From Oscillospiraceae bacterium (GTDB lineage Bacteria > Bacillota > Clostridia > Oscillospirales > Oscillospiraceae), in assembly GCA_015067495.1 (NCBI GenBank), contig SVMI01000001.1, positions 460,545-524,544 on the forward strand: 64,000 nt of DNA, read 5' to 3'. Shown here piece after piece: positions 8,500 through 18,000 of the stretch (positions within the stretch are counted from its first letter, which is position 1; each line of letters starts with the position of its first letter). Made by a program: the position numbers and the translations under genes. The notes beneath the pieces were generated by a model. It was not told the origin of the DNA. It did no database searches and saw only the letters and a program-made list of their open reading frames with translations.

Positions 8500-10833
8500 A
8501 TGAAAACAACTATTCAAAAACAATTCAACCGCTGCGTAGCATTGTTATTGGCGTTGCTGATGACAATTAGTTTGCCCATTACTGCTTTTGCAGTTCCCGA
8601 GCCCGATCAGTCAATACCTGTAGAAGAGGATACAATGGTTGCAATTGAAAATGCCGCATTGTCGGGCGGAGAAAATTATACCTACTCCCCGCCGGGTGAA
8701 GGTGATTTTTTAATTGAAAGTGTCAATGGCGCACTGACAATTACGAACGACATTCCGTCAATCACTTTTGGAGAGCGCACAGTTTCCATTCCGTCTTTTG
8801 ACTACTATAAAATTGTAAAACCAAATGGCAATGTGCGCTTTTACCAAGCAGATGTATTAAAAGATCCCAGCCAAACAAACGGCTTTACTTACATTGCGTT
8901 GCATATTGAAGATGAAACTACCTATTGGCTTCATGTGCACTATTTGGTGGAAACTGAAGGCAAAATGTATAATATTAAAGCACCGATGACGGCGGAACAA
9001 TTTTCTTATTTTACTGCCAATGCAGTTCAGCTATGTATTGGAGCAGATGAAGTTTCTGAAAGGCTGAAGTCCTCTGAGCGAATTCATACACGCGGAACAT
9101 TTGTAAACCAAAATGTAAATGGTGTTGATAGCGCCAATATTAGCGCTACCTCAACGTACGCCCTTAATCCCATTACTCCTAATTCTTATGATTCCTATAC
9201 GAATAGTGACGGCATAATCAACTCCTATGTAAACAATTATTTCGGTGAGTACTATCTTGAGGATGATTATACAATAACAGACGATCCTATTGTTAATATT
9301 ATCCCCAAGGAACTGTGTTTCATCTTAGGTGAACATATATACGTCGGCAAGGAATATGGATTCTTTATTCGTGTTATGTTAGACACACTCGTACCGGGTG
9401 ATTACGCCGCAGAGATTTTTGTGTTTGATATTGAGCATACTATACCTTCCTTGCCGTCAATCCAAACGGGAATAGTAAGAGTTGAACCGCTATTTCAATT
9501 TAGATATCGTGCGGCGGAAACAGCTAATTTTGGCGGAACTGTAGATCCTACCTTGTCCAGAGTAGTACTGCCACATATCAATTATGATTATGCAGATTAC
9601 TATTTAAAGGATGTTGGCATTAAGTATACAGTTGAAAATCCTACAGCCCTTAATCTTGGAGATAACGGATACGATCCTTACGAAGATGACGGAGCATTTT
9701 TAATTCAGTCTCGTGTGTATACCAGTTATACTCGCATAGGTGAGGCGAGCGCAAATGGTTGGAACGATCTCGCTCAATTTGCTGTAGGTTGGATTCCTGT
9801 CGTTGGAAATATTGCAAGCATAGTTTCTTATACCTGTGATCTCTATGAAGGCATTGGAGAAGGGCTTTATTTCGACACCCCAATAAAAGTAATTTTACAA
9901 AATCAAGCAGAGACTGACACATACCCAACAAATAGTACTGATCAGATTGCAGCGCAGGGTAATTTGTTAAAAACGATGTGTGCTCAAATAAAAACTGATA
10001 CAGACAACCCTATTCTCATCCATGTGGGAGGGGGAAATGTTGAAGGACACTTTCTTTTGGCTCGGAAAAGCGGCTCTGCTTATAATAAAATACGGATCAT
10101 AACATCTATTTCGGTTGGCGTGGTCGAGAAAAATAGATCATTTTCTGGAAATACTTATTTGACGGAGTGGGGGCGAGCTACAGGTACTTATGATGTTGGC
10201 TCATATAGATTATTGGACGATATCACACTGAATGGGGGCGCGTCGGTTACTGTGCCTGCCAACACGCAAACGAATGTAGTTAGAATCACACCGAAGGTGA
10301 GCGGATCCTATAAAATTTTTACATCCAGCCATTCTGGTGATCCTTATTTCTGCATTACCAATGCTACTAAAGGTACGGCGACTGTTGCAGCATTCGATGA
10401 TATTTCTTTGCCCAATAAGAATGCAATGTTAACGATCAATCTGATTGCGGGCGATACGTACTATCTTGAAGCATATCATAACGAAATGCCTCGTGAGTAT
10501 ACACTGCATATGGGATATAATCCAACATCGACACAAACGTTGGCGCTTGGCAGGACATTGACTGTCACCACTACCAGTAACTCCTATAAGATGTTGAAAT
10601 TTACACCTACTACATCAGGATATTATGAGTTTTTGACTAATAAGACATCAGGGGATCCCCAAATGTTCCTGTTTTCAGCATCAGGAGTGCTTTTGAATAG
10701 TGATGATGATAGTGGTGGCAGTTATAATGCTTGGTTTGATCATTATTTGGTTGCGGGGACTACTTATTATATTGCGATACAAGGTTATAACGGAGCGGCT
10801 ACTACATGTACGGTGTTGGCTGCACAATGTTGA
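8500..10833 (+). CDS. Secreted protein with C-terminal PPC-like repeats
   Basis: 777 aa, ATG with GGAGG 6 bases upstream. Residues 1-32 form a Sec signal peptide (basic start, LLLALLMTISLPI core, AFA cleavage motif). The long middle region is unrecognised. The last 190 residues hold two similar beta-sandwich repeats (TNVVRITPKVSGSYKIFTS... and KMLKFTPTTSGYYEFLTN...) with DxD-type ends, as in bacterial pre-peptidase C-terminal (PPC) domains that sit on secreted enzymes. No protease motif, sortase signal or TM anchor was found, so it is probably released or held non-covalently. Codon use is more AT-rich than the flanking operons, hinting at separate origin. It lies between the two halves of the candidate system, and a role as its extracellular ligand or bait is possible but unproven. 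Confidence 0.7.
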   Translation: MKTTIQKQFNRCVALLLALLMTISLPITAFAVPEPDQSIPVEEDTMVAIENAALSGGENYTYSPPGEGDFLIESVNGALTITNDIPSITFGERTVSIPSFDYYKIVKPNGNVRFYQADVLKDPSQTNGFTYIALHIEDETTYWLHVHYLVETEGKMYNIKAPMTAEQFSYFTANAVQLCIGADEVSERLKSSERIHTRGTFVNQNVNGVDSANISATSTYALNPITPNSYDSYTNSDGIINSYVNNYFGEYYLEDDYTITDDPIVNIIPKELCFILGEHIYVGKEYGFFIRVMLDTLVPGDYAAEIFVFDIEHTIPSLPSIQTGIVRVEPLFQFRYRAAETANFGGTVDPTLSRVVLPHINYDYADYYLKDVGIKYTVENPTALNLGDNGYDPYEDDGAFLIQSRVYTSYTRIGEASANGWNDLAQFAVGWIPVVGNIASIVSYTCDLYEGIGEGLYFDTPIKVILQNQAETDTYPTNSTDQIAAQGNLLKTMCAQIKTDTDNPILIHVGGGNVEGHFLLARKSGSAYNKIRIITSISVGVVEKNRSFSGNTYLTEWGRATGTYDVGSYRLLDDITLNGGASVTVPANTQTNVVRITPKVSGSYKIFTSSHSGDPYFCITNATKGTATVAAFDDISLPNKNAMLTINLIAGDTYYLEAYHNEMPREYTLHMGYNPTSTQTLALGRTLTVTTTSNSYKMLKFTPTTSGYYEFLTNKTSGDPQMFLFSASGVLLNSDDDSGGSYNAWFDHYLVAGTTYYIAIQGYNGAATTCTVLAAQC

Positions 10834-10861
10834 ATTAGAAGCAATAGGAGGATTGCGGTAG

Positions 10862-11263
10862 ATGAAAAAAGTATTATTAAAAGTAAATGTCAGCCTATGT
10901 GGCTTTTTGTACAGCATTGCGTTGCTGTTCTATGGTTATATCCTTCATCGAGCTGATTATGTAATTCCCAACGGAGAAGAAAAGTTCATCATTGCCCCAA
11001 TTTCATATCTGATTTTTATGAAATTTGCCAAAACTTTGACGGACGATCTCAGCTCGGCAAAGACCTATTACATTATGGCAACGATTACTTTGATTTTTTC
11101 GTCATACGCAATCTTGGCTGTGATTTCGTGGTTCGCCGGGACCTATCGTTATCCAGTTATTTATGCGTTCGCAAATATCTTCGGATCTGTTCTGATTATT
11201 ATCAATTACTTGATTTGCGGCGTGATTACCCACAAGGAAGAGAAAGAAAAGTACAAACTCTAA
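10862..11263 (+). CDS. Small four-TM membrane protein
   Basis: 133 aa, preceded by AGGAGG about 10 bases upstream and 28 bases after the secreted protein, so probably co-transcribed with it. Hydrophobic stretches lie about residues 8-28, 41-55, 66-90 and 98-122, followed by a basic-acidic tail (THKEEKEKYKL). I do not recognise the family. AT-rich like the gene before it. It may assist or immunise against the secreted protein, but nothing in the sequence proves that. Confidence 0.65.
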   Translation: MKKVLLKVNVSLCGFLYSIALLFYGYILHRADYVIPNGEEKFIIAPISYLIFMKFAKTLTDDLSSAKTYYIMATITLIFSSYAILAVISWFAGTYRYPVIYAFANIFGSVLIIINYLICGVITHKEEKEKYKL

Positions 11264-11302
11264 ATATCAGCCGCAACCCGGTTTGAAGCGACCCTAAAAA
11301 TT

Positions 11303-11333
11303 CATCGGCGGAGTGCATTGCACTCCGCCGATG
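11303..11333. terminator. Bidirectional terminator between convergent genes
   Basis: CATCGGCGGAGTGC pairs perfectly with GCACTCCGCCGATG around a 3-base loop, with A residues before and T-rich sequence after. It separates the plus-strand 4-TM gene from the minus-strand yidD. Confidence 0.85.
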
Positions 11334-11348
11334 TTCATTTATGGGTAA

Positions 11349-11843
11349 TCACGGCTCGTCAAAGCCGCCGTCCTTGGCGCGGCACCGCTTCAGGCGGTCA
11401 ATGCCCTTTGCAAGTCCCTTCCACAGTCCGTACTTCTGCAAGGACAGGATCATGTACTGGGAGCAGGAGGGTTCAAAGCGGCACTTATTCCGCACTGCAT
11501 CCGGGGCGTAACGCTGATAGATATGCACAAGGCAGATCAAAATCCGCTTCATACACAGAAGCAGTACGATCAGCACGCCCGCGATGCAGCTCCACACAGA
11601 AAGCACCGGGGACACAGAAAGTGCCCGCAGCAGATAGTAGCCGCCGATGGCACCTGCCGCCAGAAGCACGATGAACAGACCGATCTTCCACCAACGGATC
11701 TTGGGGCGCACCAGCTTCCGCTGATAATTCCAGCTGCGCGGATCTGTGGGGTCGCCCCCAAAGAGAGCCGCGCCGATGGCGCTTATGTCACCGAGGTGTT
11801 CCTCGTCAAAGACGATCTCGTTTGTTTGGCAGGATTCAGACAC
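11349..11843 (-). CDS. yidD: YidD-family membrane protein insertion efficiency factor, N-terminally extended
   Basis: 164 aa. The C-terminal 70 residues match YidD: IYQRYAPD...KCRFEPSCSQYMILSLQKYG...RLKRC, with the conserved FEPSCSxY core. YidD helps YidC-dependent insertion of membrane proteins at the inner face of the membrane. Typical YidD is about 70-90 aa; here an extra 90 residues carry two predicted TM segments (about 53-75 and 80-98). The GTG start at 11843 has only a weak ribosome site and begins 9 bases after the DUF4177-like gene, so translation may be coupled. The gene is away from its usual rpmH-rnpA-yidC neighbours. Confidence 0.85.
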   Translation of the reverse strand: MSESCQTNEIVFDEEHLGDISAIGAALFGGDPTDPRSWNYQRKLVRPKIRWWKIGLFIVLLAAGAIGGYYLLRALSVSPVLSVWSCIAGVLIVLLLCMKRILICLVHIYQRYAPDAVRNKCRFEPSCSQYMILSLQKYGLWKGLAKGIDRLKRCRAKDGGFDEP

Positions 11844-11852
11844 GGAGTCAAA

Positions 11853-12074
11853 TCACACTTCGCGAACGAAGATCAGCATGTAGTAGTTCGTGGGGATGGG
11901 ATTCTGACCGCAGCCGGGCTTCTCGGTGACGGTGATGGTCTCCATGGAGTGATATTCCCAACCGCCGGCGGTCTCCTGATTGATCAGGCTGGCGAAGGAG
12001 TTGAATGCTGCCTGCGTGTCGCCCTTGTCGACGTTGATGCTCTTGGGACCTGCAACTGCTTTGTACTGTTTCAT
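11853..12074 (-). CDS. Small DUF4177-like protein
   Basis: 73 aa; ATG at 12074 with AAGGGAG 8 bases upstream. The pattern MKQYKAV...FASLINQETAGGWEYHSMETI...YYMLIFVREV resembles the DUF4177 family: short proteins with a conserved GWE(L/Y) and a closing hydrophobic strand. Function is unknown. First gene of a two-gene operon with yidD, driven by the promoter at 12131-12159. Confidence 0.65.
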   Translation of the reverse strand: MKQYKAVAGPKSINVDKGDTQAAFNSFASLINQETAGGWEYHSMETITVTEKPGCGQNPIPTNYYMLIFVREV

Positions 12075-12130
12075 GATGTTATCTCCCTTCAAATATGTCA
12101 TAATCGATTGTTGTCGAATTATGTGTCCAT

Positions 12131-12159
12131 ATTATAGGGTATCCACGATTGAATGTCAA
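12131..12159 (-). promoter_or_regulatory. Sigma-A promoter of the DUF4177-yidD operon
   Basis: On the minus strand: consensus TTGACA (12154-12159), 17-base spacer, consensus TATAAT (12131-12136). Confidence 0.8.
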
Positions 12160-12252
12160 GTGTTTTTCGTGCATGGACACACCGAGGCTGGTTTTGCATG
12201 ACAGAGGGCAAATAAATGTGTCCAAATTGCAAACAAAAATGCCCTTGTTTCC

Positions 12253-12281
12253 TTGACGATACTGTCGGAATATGGTACAAT
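12253..12281 (+). promoter_or_regulatory. Sigma-A promoter of the vWA-tubulin operon
   Basis: TTGACG (12253-12258), 17-base spacer, TACAAT (12276-12281), about 120 bases before the vWA start. The remaining bases between 12282 and 12400 form an untranslated leader in which I see no clear riboswitch. Confidence 0.65.
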
Positions 12282-12400
12282 GTGCTATATTGGACTATTT
12301 TATCGGAAATCTGCACGGAGGAACACGGCACCCTGATCCGGCAGCATGCCGATACATGCCGCGTCAGCGGCAGCGGAGATTAAAAAAAGGGAGAAGATCT

Positions 12401-15028
12401 ATGAAAAAACTGCTTTCCGTCCTGCTTGCGGCACTCCTTGTTTCGTCGATGATCCTGTCGCTGGCAGTGGGCGTTTCTGCGGAGTCCCTTTACATTCGGA
12501 AGATCGTTTCCGTGGTGTACGATGACTCCGGCAGTATGCTGGGCGACAAGTGGGCATACGCGAACTATGCGATGCAGGCTTTTTGCGGCATGCTCAACAG
12601 CGAGGATCAGCTGTTCATCACCTACATGCACGATGCCCAAAGCACATGGGGTACATATGATCCGCAGCAGATCGATCTGTCTGCCGGCGGCATTCAAAGC
12701 TCTGTGGATTCCATCAGAAATCATACGGACAACGGATCGACTCCTTACTCGGCAGTGGAGATTGCCTACAATAAGCTCAAGAGCGTGCAGGATACCAATC
12801 CCAATACGCAGTACTGGCTGGTGGTCATTACCGACGGCGAGTTCGATGAGTTCGGCGGCATGACCTATAACGAAGCGAAGAATACTCTGAACGACAATTT
12901 CAGAGATTACACAAAAACAGTCATGCCCAATGGCACCCATCCGCAGGTGACATTTCTGGGCATCGGCGACATTCCTGTCCCGGATTACGATGCCGCGAGC
13001 GGCATTTACACCTATTCCGCCTCAAATGCCAACAGCATTATTGATGCGATGTCCGACATGGCTGACCGGGTTTCCGGCCGCACCCGTCTGAAGGATGGGG
13101 ACATCAAGCAGCTCGATGACAAAACCATTCAGATTTCGTCTTCCATACCGCTGCTGAACATTGCGGTGCTGGCGCAAAAGTCGCAGGCGAAGATCACAAA
13201 GGCGGTCTACAGTGATGAGCGGAGCATTCCCATCAGCCGCAATATTTCGCTGGGCTACCCCCGCTACGCAGATCTGGTGGGCAGTGCCTACCTGATCGGA
13301 GACTCCCAAACCCCCATCGGCGCGGGTACATACAAAATCACCTTCGACCAGCCCATCAATCTGAAGGATGTGGTCATCCTCTTTGAGCCTGCTCTGGAAA
13401 TGCGCATGACCGTCACGGTAGGCGGCAAGCAGATCACCGACTACAGCGAGCTGGACAACACCATGGAGGGGGACGAGATCTCCGTTTCCTGCAAGATCTA
13501 CGAAATGGGAACAGACAATGAAATTTCCCCTAATCTGCTTCCCCCCGGAACGGAATTTGAGATCTCCATCGCTGAAAACGGCACGGTGGTCAAGAATGCG
13601 GTGGGCGAGCAGATGCACCTGCCCTCCTACACCCTGAAGAATGTGGACACCGAGCTGACTGCATCAGTGACGATCAACGGCTTCAATCCCATCTCCTACA
13701 CCACGAAATTTACGCCTCTGGAGTATGTTCCGAGAATTGTATACACCATCGAGCCTTCCTTTGGCGGCAATGTAAAAAGCGTCAAGCTGGACGATATCGG
13801 GACGAACAAAGACCTGACTGTCTGCTTTACGGTTCTGGCAGATGGCGTTCCCCTCACAGACGCCGCTGCCGTGAAGGCACTCAATCCTGTGATCAGCCTC
13901 TCCCCGGATGGCAACGACGGCATGATCTCCTATTCCGCGGACGGCAAGATCGTCTTTACACCCAACGCGGGACGTGAGCCTTCCGGCGATATGGGCAGCT
14001 ACGATGTGGATGTGACCTGCACCATTGATGACGGCACCACCGCGAAGCTGACCTACACGGTCTTGCTTGCGGATTATCAGGTCATTCCCACGGACGCGAC
14101 CCAAGCGGTCAAGAAAACGGAGCTTTACGGCAATCAGGTGGGCGTTTCCTTCTACATCACCAAGGATGGCGTCAAGCTGGATAAGGCAGCAGTTGAGAAG
14201 CACATTTCCGTGCTGCTGGGCGGCGATTATGCAGCCTATCCCCACAGCATCGCGGTCTCGCCTGACGGTACGATCACCGTTATCCCCTACACCGAGGAAG
14301 AACACAGCCTGAACTTCTGGAGCTGGTGGGGCAACTGGGCGTATTACTGGGGACTTCCCGATGAGGACATTGCCGTCACCCTCGACCACGCTTATGGCGC
14401 AGCCGATGCGACCATCCACATTGTGGATGAGGATCTGAAATATCAGATTCTGAATGTGTGGCTGCCGTTTTTGATCGAGCTTGCAGCATTCGCGACCTTT
14501 GTAACATGGGTCGTTCTGGTGCTGACAAAGCCGAAATACGGCAAGGGTGCGCTCCTCTATGTGGGCGAGATCAAGTACAACAAGGAGAGCGGAACCCATA
14601 CGGTGCGCAACTTCTCTGCTGTGACGCTGAAGAAATTCAACCAGATCAAGCGGGGCAACGGCAGATTGAAATTCAAAGCAAAGGCGGATGTCGTATCTGC
14701 CAGCGGCGTCAAGATCCGCGCCGACCGCAGCAATCGGATCATCTGCGAAATGACCTTCCCATGGTTCAAGGGTAAGCTGGAGCCGGTGGATACCGACATC
14801 AGACTGAGGACGCCTGCCGATGTGGCAGCCTACATCGACAAGAACAAACGCCTTGAAGTGGCGGAATTTACAACGGGAACCAAGATCAGCGGTGAGTATG
14901 ACCGGGTCATGACCGCTGCAAATCCCGCAATGGTCAAATACATCGTGATCCCGGATGCTGACAATGGCATCAGCAAGGTGGACGACAGAAGAGTTATTAA
15001 ATCCGGCACAATATTCGTTTATATTTAA
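12401..15028 (+). CDS. Membrane-anchored von Willebrand factor A protein
   Basis: 875 aa; ATG at 12401 with AAAGGGAG upstream. Residues 1-27 form a signal peptide (LLSVLLAALLVSSMILSL...SAES). The vWA domain follows: MIDAS motif DDSGSM (Asp41, Ser43, Ser45), the Thr in NGSTPYSA and the Asp of ITDGEF (Asp145), so metal binding is intact. About 250-660 look like several Ig-like beta domains. One TM segment lies about 687-710 (LPFLIELAAFATFVTWVVLVL) and about 165 residues follow, which should be cytoplasmic; this tail has a beta-rich FHA-like flavour but no clear hit. The adhesive domain thus faces outside while the tail can meet the cytoplasmic tubulin-like protein encoded 28 bases downstream. 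First gene of the second operon. Confidence 0.85.
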   Translation: MKKLLSVLLAALLVSSMILSLAVGVSAESLYIRKIVSVVYDDSGSMLGDKWAYANYAMQAFCGMLNSEDQLFITYMHDAQSTWGTYDPQQIDLSAGGIQSSVDSIRNHTDNGSTPYSAVEIAYNKLKSVQDTNPNTQYWLVVITDGEFDEFGGMTYNEAKNTLNDNFRDYTKTVMPNGTHPQVTFLGIGDIPVPDYDAASGIYTYSASNANSIIDAMSDMADRVSGRTRLKDGDIKQLDDKTIQISSSIPLLNIAVLAQKSQAKITKAVYSDERSIPISRNISLGYPRYADLVGSAYLIGDSQTPIGAGTYKITFDQPINLKDVVILFEPALEMRMTVTVGGKQITDYSELDNTMEGDEISVSCKIYEMGTDNEISPNLLPPGTEFEISIAENGTVVKNAVGEQMHLPSYTLKNVDTELTASVTINGFNPISYTTKFTPLEYVPRIVYTIEPSFGGNVKSVKLDDIGTNKDLTVCFTVLADGVPLTDAAAVKALNPVISLSPDGNDGMISYSADGKIVFTPNAGREPSGDMGSYDVDVTCTIDDGTTAKLTYTVLLADYQVIPTDATQAVKKTELYGNQVGVSFYITKDGVKLDKAAVEKHISVLLGGDYAAYPHSIAVSPDGTITVIPYTEEEHSLNFWSWWGNWAYYWGLPDEDIAVTLDHAYGAADATIHIVDEDLKYQILNVWLPFLIELAAFATFVTWVVLVLTKPKYGKGALLYVGEIKYNKESGTHTVRNFSAVTLKKFNQIKRGNGRLKFKAKADVVSASGVKIRADRSNRIICEMTFPWFKGKLEPVDTDIRLRTPADVAAYIDKNKRLEVAEFTTGTKISGEYDRVMTAANPAMVKYIVIPDADNGISKVDDRRVIKSGTIFVYI

Positions 15029-15056
15029 TAAAAATGAGAGTTTGGAGGAACTAAAA

Positions 15057-18000
15057 ATGGCACAGACATTACTTATCGGTTTGGGCGGCACCGGCAGCAG
15101 AGTGGTCAATAACGTAGTCAGAGAGCTGCACCAGAACAAGAAGGAGATCAATGACGGCGAGATCTGCTGCGCTGTTCTGGACACCAATGTCAACGACAAC
15201 GCTGCAATTCAGGACAGCAATACCGGCGTCCCGGTCTATGGTACCAGTAAGTCCCAGAGAATCCGCGACTATCTGACGGATTACCATCATCAGCATATGG
15301 AGGACTGGTGTCCCCAGTCTCCCGCTTTTTTGGAGCAGAGCATGATCGACGGCGCTTCCGAGCTGCGCGTGAAGTCCAGAATCGCCTTCATGGACAGCCT
15401 TGCTTCCGGCGTGACGGATCAGCTGGAGCTGATGATCAATGATATTCTGAAAAACAATGCCGGCTCGAAGATCAGAGTCATGATCGTTTCGTCCCTCTCC
15501 GGCGGTACCGGCTCCGGCATGTTCATTCAGGTGGCACTGTGGCTCAGAAAGTTCCTCAGCGAGAGCGAGATCACCATCCGCGGCATTTTCCTGCTGCCCG
15601 ATATTTTTGTCAGCACAGTCAGAGACATCCGCGAAAACAAGACCACCATGGTTCGCCACTACTGCAATGCCTATGCAGCCATCCGCGAGCTGAATGCCAT
15701 CACCAAGATCAAGATGACCAATTCCGTGGAGTTGGCGGAGGAGATCGGCATCGACGGTCTGTTTGACAGCCGCACGGACGCAGATTCCGGTCAGCCTGTC
15801 TACGATTTTGCGTTCTTTGTGGACGACAGAGATGAAAACGGCGTCCGCCTTGAAAGCGTCGGTGAGTACGAGAAAATGGTCGCGCAGCTGGTCTACATGC
15901 AGCTGTACGCGCCCATGAAGGGCAATATGTATTCCGAAGAGGACAACGCATTCCTTTCCTTCGTTGAAAATGATGAGCCGCTCTATGGCTCCTGCGGTAC
16001 TGCCAAGGCGGTTTATCCCGTCAACAGCGTCAAGATGTACTGCGCCATCCGCGCGGCACAGGATTCTCTGACCGGCGGCTGGAGAAAGATCGACAATGAG
16101 ATCGATGCCCTGATCGAGGAGAAGAAGCAGAGCGAACGCGACGGCGTATTCTCCAGCGAGATCATCGATCCCCGGGTGCAGTTCGTCCGCATTTTCGACG
16201 AAAAGACCGCTGTCAAGGCAGACGAGACCGGCAAGGATCGCTTCTTCCTCTCGATCGCAAAGGATGTCAAGAACGAGACCAAGGTCAAGGTAGAGGACAA
16301 GGTCGTTCCCAAGTATACCGATAAGGTCGGTGACTTCGTCAAGCTGCTCAAGAGCACGAAGATCGACACCCTCGTCACCAGCAAGGGTGGCACCGAGGAC
16401 TATGCCATCAAGGTCGAGGCGTTTGTTGAGAAGGATCACACCAAGGAAGAACTGATGACGCGCATCAAGTCCGATGCCAGCGGCCTTGAGGAGGCACTGG
16501 ATACCTTTGACGCAAGGGTCGAAGAGTATGCTGACAGCATCGTCAATGCCGTCTTCCCCCTGAGCATGGGCGACGTCAAGCCCAGCAACCGCTGCACCAT
16601 CTACGGTCTGCTGACCAAGCAGGACGATATGGGCGCATGGAACTTTGTCCACCCCGTTGCTGCAAGATACATCCTTTACAAGCTCGTTGACAATCTGGAA
16701 CGCGCCATCAAGGGCATCGCCCTGAAGGACACCAGAGAAGAAGCACTGGCAGGCGGCGACATCGGTGCGCAGTTTGACAACAAGGCGACATCCGAAACGG
16801 AAAAGAGTCCCGAGGAGCTGCTCAAGAGCAGAAAGTGGTATCAGGGCGAGAGTGCCTTCCTGGATGACTTTGAGAGAAGATATGCAGAGTTTATCACCGC
16901 AAAGATCGAGCTGTGCGACAAGTATGAGAAGGCTGCACTGCAGGTCAGCGTCTTCAGAAAGCTGATCGAAAGACTCAACACCCTCATCAAGCAGTTTGAA
17001 GGCTTCTTCAGCAGACTCGGCGAGGTGCAGGAGAAGCTGAACGGCGATCTGGCGGAAAACATCCAGCAGTGCAACGGCGTGGTTGGCAAGACCATGTACG
17101 TTTACGGCACTGCCGCAGATAAGGAAGAGATCTACGGCAAGCTGAACTTCGAGCTGGACAGAAGCAATGTGCAGATCAACAAGAGCGTGGTCAATGCGAT
17201 CTACGGTCGCGTCTGCGCGGAGCTGAGACCCTCCAATCCCGAAAACAGCAGCTATAAGGAGATCAGCGTCCTTGCTGCCTTCCTGCGTGATACCATCGGC
17301 GCCTTCAAGGACAAGATCGACAACGACGCAAACAACAGCGAGTTGGTAAATATGGACATTTACACGGCACTGTGCAAGGAGAGCGATGCTCAGTTCGTTC
17401 GTAACGGCGGCAAGCTGGATCAGGGCGATGACCTTGCTGATTTCGATATCACCAGCGGCAGCGTCAAGTCCGGCAACCAGAACGCGCAGAGACACAGAGC
17501 GGCATTTGTCGCCTGCAAGGAAAAGCTGCACAGAATGGCAGCACCCTTCCTGATCCACACCAAGGAAGTATCCGAAAACGATCATGGCACCGTGACCGCA
17601 CGTCCCAAGATCTTCTGGGGCTTCAGCCCGGTGATCAGCGAAGCCTACCCCGGCATCGGCAGTGTTCTGGGCGTGAATGAGGAGCTGCAGGCAGATTCCG
17701 CATATCCCAGCAACGAGCTGTACTGCTACAGAGCTGTTTACGGTCTGGAGGCAGCCTACATTCCCAAGTTCAATGAGCTTGGCGGCGGCGACTACTATAC
17801 CTGCTACAGCTCCGTGGTCAGCAGCATGGTCGCGGATGCAGACGGCAGACAGGGCGCAAGAGCGCTGGTCAGAACGCCTCATCTCGATCAGAGATGGCAC
17901 AAGCTCCTGCCCTACATTACGGAGGAAAAGCGCCGTCATGAAGAGCTTTCCTTCTTCCACGGTCTGTGGCTTGCCATCGCCTACGGCGTCATCAAGACCA

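Noticed and set aside
8352..8570. 72-codon plus-strand frame overlapping the leader peptide and the secreted protein start
   Set aside because: No ribosome site; it overlaps the well-started 8500 gene in another frame.
12272..12400. Upstream extension of the vWA frame
   Set aside because: Contains the promoter region and no signal; the ATG at 12401 starts a perfect signal peptide after AAAGGGAG.
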